DNA of 8,431 nt from Anaerolineaceae bacterium (GTDB lineage: Bacteria; Chloroflexota; Anaerolineae; Anaerolineales; Anaerolineaceae): NCBI GenBank assembly GCA_028714615.1, contig JAQTMA010000179.1:1-8431 (forward strand), written 5' to 3'. Within the stretch, counting starts at the first letter, position 1. Every line of letters begins with the position of its first letter. Of this stretch, positions 6,530-8,431 are shown piece after piece. A program made the translations under genes and the position numbers. The notes beneath the pieces were generated by a model. The model had not been told where the DNA came from. It searched no databases and saw only the letters and a list, made by a program, of their open reading frames with translations.

Positions 6530-7192
6530 TCAACCTCCCGGCGCGGTAGGTGTCATCTGGGAGTACTTTTGAACAATCTTGGAAATTTGATCCAAAGATG
6601 TTGGTGGGAACGCGGTCTTGGCTCCTGGCCATGGGCTATCTGGAACTACTGCAAGCGAATTCGTCAAATCAAAAAGCCAGGGTTGCATATTTCCAATGTA
6701 ATATTCCCCTTTCGGGAAGCCTATTAATGGATCCAAGAAAAGTAGATATTTTGTGTTTTTCTTAATCTCGATGTGCTTAAATATTTCTCGCGCTTTCTGT
6801 TTCTCCTCAGAGGTCTTCGGTGTTTCTTCTCCTAAAATGCCTTCAGATTGCACAATATTAATTATTGTTTCCCCATCCCCTTTTAAGTAACGGTCCACTG
6901 AAAATTGATATGCCTGACCAATAACATACACGTTTTGATCTGGTTTTGAGATTTCATTTACATCTCTTGCGATGTTAAATTCCAAGCCAATATCAGTTAC
7001 TTCACCAATCACAATCAGGCTGGTATTTTGAGTGAGTTGTTCGATTGAAGGAGCGGTGATATAAAGTGCATCACCACCTCCCTTGGCATTATCAGCGGAA
7101 AATCCCATACATGCAGTTAGTGGTATGAGGAGAATGGTGCAGAATACTGTCACAAAAACACACTGCCATTTAATTGCAATCTTTATTTTCAT
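6530..7192 (-). CDS. Small lipoprotein, possibly OB/TIMP-like, following the metallopeptidase
   Basis: The 220-residue product starts at the ATG at 7192, nine bases after GGAGG; the ATG at 7201 touches that site and is less likely. The lipoprotein signal ends in a clean lipobox LTAC (Cys28), so the protein should be membrane-anchored outside the cytoplasm. The mature part reads as a compact beta protein: SLIVIGEV (58-65), YQFSVDRYLKG (95-105), IINIVQ (110-115), NTKYLLFL (146-153), then GEYYIGN and QPWLF. This order resembles OB/NTR-type folds, including tissue inhibitors of metalloproteinases, but I rely only on pattern and cannot confirm homology. It lies about 110 bases after the metallopeptidase, probably on the same transcript, which makes a partner or immunity role worth testing. 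The C-terminus ends exactly where the LuxR remnant begins, so its last residues could be altered by the deletion that formed that junction. Confidence 0.75.
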   Translation of the reverse strand: MKIKIAIKWQCVFVTVFCTILLIPLTACMGFSADNAKGGGDALYITAPSIEQLTQNTSLIVIGEVTDIGLEFNIARDVNEISKPDQNVYVIGQAYQFSVDRYLKGDGETIINIVQSEGILGEETPKTSEEKQKAREIFKHIEIKKNTKYLLFLDPLIGFPKGEYYIGNMQPWLFDLTNSLAVVPDSPWPGAKTAFPPTSLDQISKIVQKYSQMTPTAPGG

Positions 7193-7210
7193 TTCTTTCA
7201 TCCTCCATTT

Positions 7211-7270
7211 TCAGATTATTTCAGCTAATTTCTTCAATGCCATTTTTTGTACTCTAGCCTGGCAGATCAT
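7211..7270 (-). CDS. Candidate 19-residue peptide between metallopeptidase and lipoprotein
   Basis: An ATG at 7268-7270 follows AGGAG (7275-7279) by four bases and encodes MICQARVQKMALKKLAEII, ending at TGA 7211-7213. The peptide is basic and potentially amphipathic. It fits between the metallopeptidase stop (7301) and the lipoprotein ribosome site without overlap. Good spacing supports translation, but at this length chance is a serious alternative. Confidence 0.25.
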   Translation of the reverse strand: MICQARVQKMALKKLAEII

Positions 7271-7300
7271 TACTCTCCTGGAGTTCCAGAAATATATCGT

Positions 7301-7891
7301 TTAAGGATATACCTGGTTAACAAGGTCTTTATCGGGTTGGCGTGGCGAATAGTAAGTATTTGGGTCCGGGTTGTAGCCCATTAGCGCAATATCTGTTCCA
7401 GATATATGGCCAATACTTTGGCTGTGACCTGTCTCGTGTCCCGCATAAGCATGCCGAGTATTATTGGAATAATTATCATAATATAGATTCCCATATACAT
7501 CATAGCCTGTTGTATGTCCATAAGCGTCACAGTAGGGTTGAGCATATCCGCCATAAGAATCGTTGGTATTATAGGTATTGAAGTAAACATTTCCATAAAT
7601 ATGTTGATAGAATGTAATATATGTCCCAGCTGCATTCCAATCGTTAATCCCAGCTTGAAATGCTGTACGCCAAGGAGCACTCGTTGATTGTAGATTACTA
7701 CCCCATTTATAAAGAATTGAAATGCTGCTTGATCCATAATTGCGCTGCCACCGACATGGTGGAGCATCCGTTTCTGTTACGGCAGCCACTGCTATTCCAT
7801 AGGACGTAACTAAACTAACCAATAATATAAAGGCAATCAAAATGTAGGAGATTCCCGACAGTTTTGGAACCTTCAAAAAATGGTTAGACAT
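7301..7891 (-). CDS. Secreted matrixin-like zinc metallopeptidase
   Basis: The product is 196 residues from the ATG at 7891, which has GGGAGG eight bases upstream; the in-frame TTG at 7909 overlaps this site. A signal peptide covers about residues 1-36 (hydrophobic core 14-30, probable cleavage after AVA). The compact mature domain is rich in Tyr, Asn and Gly. The zinc site is HETGHSQSIGH: His152, Glu153, His156 and His162, matching the metzincin HExxHxxGxxH spacing. Ser replaces the usual Gly at the eighth position, and a Gly sits just before the third His. A downstream Met171 in DIALMGYNP is the expected Met-turn. Cys46 and Cys121 could form a disulfide. It is close to the minimal size of a matrixin catalytic domain, with no pro-domain or binding module visible. 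It follows the shared repeat and candidate promoter and is followed by a lipoprotein. The substrate is unknown. Confidence 0.85.
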   Translation of the reverse strand: MSNHFLKVPKLSGISYILIAFILLVSLVTSYGIAVAAVTETDAPPCRWQRNYGSSSISILYKWGSNLQSTSAPWRTAFQAGINDWNAAGTYITFYQHIYGNVYFNTYNTNDSYGGYAQPYCDAYGHTTGYDVYGNLYYDNYSNNTRHAYAGHETGHSQSIGHISGTDIALMGYNPDPNTYYSPRQPDKDLVNQVYP

Positions 7892-7989
7892 ATTATCTCC
7901 CTCCCTCAAGTTATGATATTTGCTTCAAAAAGATTGCTCCGATCAGAAAGTGAAAAATATGGTGCGAATCGTCGTTTCGTTGACTAAGC

Positions 7990-8005
7990 TTACATTCCAC
8001 CTCCC
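7990..8005 (-). promoter_or_regulatory. Strong ribosome site followed by a start-stop (ATG TAA)
   Basis: On the minus strand GGGAGG (8000-8005) is followed four bases later by ATG (7993-7995) and directly by TAA (7990-7992). It lies about 100 bases upstream of the metallopeptidase start. The other unit has a comparable element (AGGAGG with ATGTGA at 5882-5895). It may be a minimal regulatory frame, a ribosome standby site or a relic. Confidence 0.3.
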
Positions 8006-8115
8006 TTCTGGAAAAAATATTATTTTGATAAGAAGGGACAGAAAGTAAATACGTTCTTGAAATACAGCCAAGGATCCTATTTCCCAACCCAGCACCCCAG
8101 ATGTTTCTACACCAT

Positions 8116-8145
8116 ACAATACAACCAAGTTCTAGCCGCATTCAA
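8116..8145 (-). promoter_or_regulatory. Weak candidate promoter for the metallopeptidase (copy B)
   Basis: TTGAAT (8140-8145) and TATTGT (8116-8121) are 18 bases apart on the minus strand, identical to copy A because they lie inside the repeat. Transcription from here would give a leader of roughly 220 bases before the metallopeptidase. Confidence 0.25.
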
Positions 8146-8175
8146 TGTCGTTTTTGCCAATTCTCACTGTCGTTT
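8142..8175. promoter_or_regulatory. Candidate regulator-binding direct repeat (copy B)
   Basis: TCAATGTCGTTT (8142-8153) and TCACTGTCGTTT (8164-8175), with starts 22 bp apart, repeat the arrangement of copy A. If used, the metallopeptidase and the cysteine peptidase would answer to the same regulator. Confidence 0.4.
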
Positions 8176-8200
8176 AAGCCAGTCTTTCAACACCCCAAGG

Positions 8201-8244
8201 TTTTAAAACAAAGAACTGGCCCTCATTGGGAAGAAGGTCAGTTC
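8201..8244 (-). terminator. Intrinsic-terminator-like hairpin after the LuxR gene (copy B)
   Basis: The stem GAACTGACC/GGCCAGTTC with a following TTTGTTTT on the minus strand lies about 20 bases after the regulator stop at 8265. It should end the regulator transcript before the peptidase promoter. Confidence 0.55.
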
Positions 8245-8264
8245 ATGATTGCCGTGGACCTATC

Positions 8265-8431
8265 TCAAAGCTGTATCCAGCCGTTTTGGACGGCTATCCC
8301 GACCGCTTCGGTTCGATTGTGAACTGTAAGTTTTTCTAATAATCGTTCGAGGTGAAAGCGGACGGTTCTTTCGGAAATGAACAGTTCCTTGCCAATCTGG
8401 TCGTTTGTGCAGCCCCGTCCTAATAACTGCA
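8265..8431 (-). CDS. LuxR/GerE-type HTH transcriptional regulator, C-terminal end (partial)
   Basis: The frame enters at the right edge and ends at TGA 8265-8267, giving 54 complete codons: QLLGRGCTNDQIGKELFI, SERTVRFHLERLLEKL, TVHNRTEAVGIAVQNGWIQL. This is the C-terminal GerE HTH of NarL/LuxR-type regulators: the NDQIGKEL scaffold helix, the SERTVRFHLERLLEKL recognition helix and the HNRTEAV closing helix. No stop interrupts it, unlike the copy at 6269. The N-terminal domain lies outside the window, so receiver, PAS or other sensing types cannot be told apart. It probably controls the downstream peptidase unit, judged only from position and the shared upstream block. Confidence 0.85.
   Translation of the reverse strand, partial: QLLGRGCTNDQIGKELFISERTVRFHLERLLEKLTVHNRTEAVGIAVQNGWIQL

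Larger units (their letters stand above)
8055..8298. repeat. 244-bp direct repeat, copy B
   Basis: This is the partner of 6059-6302, with one difference at 8077. Here the block joins the 3' end of an apparently intact LuxR frame to the upstream region of the metallopeptidase. Its left boundary at 8055 again falls between genes, and its right boundary at 8298 lies inside regulator coding sequence. Confidence 0.97.

Noticed and set aside
7911..8141. Minus-strand 76-codon frame upstream of the metallopeptidase
   Set aside because: It crosses the boundary between the repeat and unique DNA, has no start with a ribosome site, and its first part does not recur as a gene beyond the boundary in copy A.
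6059..8298. CRISPR array or transposon ends as the explanation of the long repeat
   Set aside because: There are only two copies, 2 kb apart, each 244 bp long and partly coding. There are no regular spacers, terminal inverted repeats or target duplications.

Overview
The window looks like accessory chromosome from a free-living bacterium, possibly Chloroflexota. That guess rests on the mix of GerE-type (LuxR) regulators, propeller lipoproteins, small secreted peptidases and a CPBP protease; no rRNA or marker gene confirms it. The lipobox lipoproteins and GGAGG-type ribosome sites are ordinary bacterial features. Every gene I can support lies on the minus strand, so the biological order runs from high to low coordinates.

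Right part (8431 to about 5000, AT-rich): two related units are visible. Unit B begins with the 3' end of a LuxR-family regulator running off the right edge (8265-8431). Then come a terminator-like hairpin, a candidate operator/promoter, a secreted matrixin-like zinc metallopeptidase (7301-7891) and a small lipoprotein (6530-7192). Unit A begins directly behind that lipoprotein with a broken LuxR remnant (6269-6529, internal TAA). It is followed by the same terminator and operator block and then a secreted papain-fold (C39-like) cysteine peptidase (5001-5783). The two units share a 244-bp direct repeat (6059-6302 and 8055-8298) with one difference. It covers the last 11 codons and stop of each regulator plus about 210 bp upstream of each peptidase. 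The intergenic DNA is almost identical although the adjoining HTH coding sequence has diverged.

Middle (about 5000-2138): after a perfect 16-bp inverted repeat (4931-4971) come two consecutive lipoproteins with propeller-type repeats (3759-4889 and 2138-3688). The second is clearly GC-richer than the first, so base composition breaks near 3700.

Left part (2137-1): decaying DNA. It holds a transposase that has lost its C-terminal half (1388-2053), a gene-poor spacer, and a full-length CPBP intramembrane protease interrupted by one in-frame TAG (270-1103). The last 269 bases have no gene I can assign.

Working model (inference): the right half is a duplicated cassette of LuxR regulator, terminator, shared operator/promoter and secreted peptidase. 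In unit B the peptidase is followed by a lipoprotein that might act as its cell-bound partner or inhibitor.
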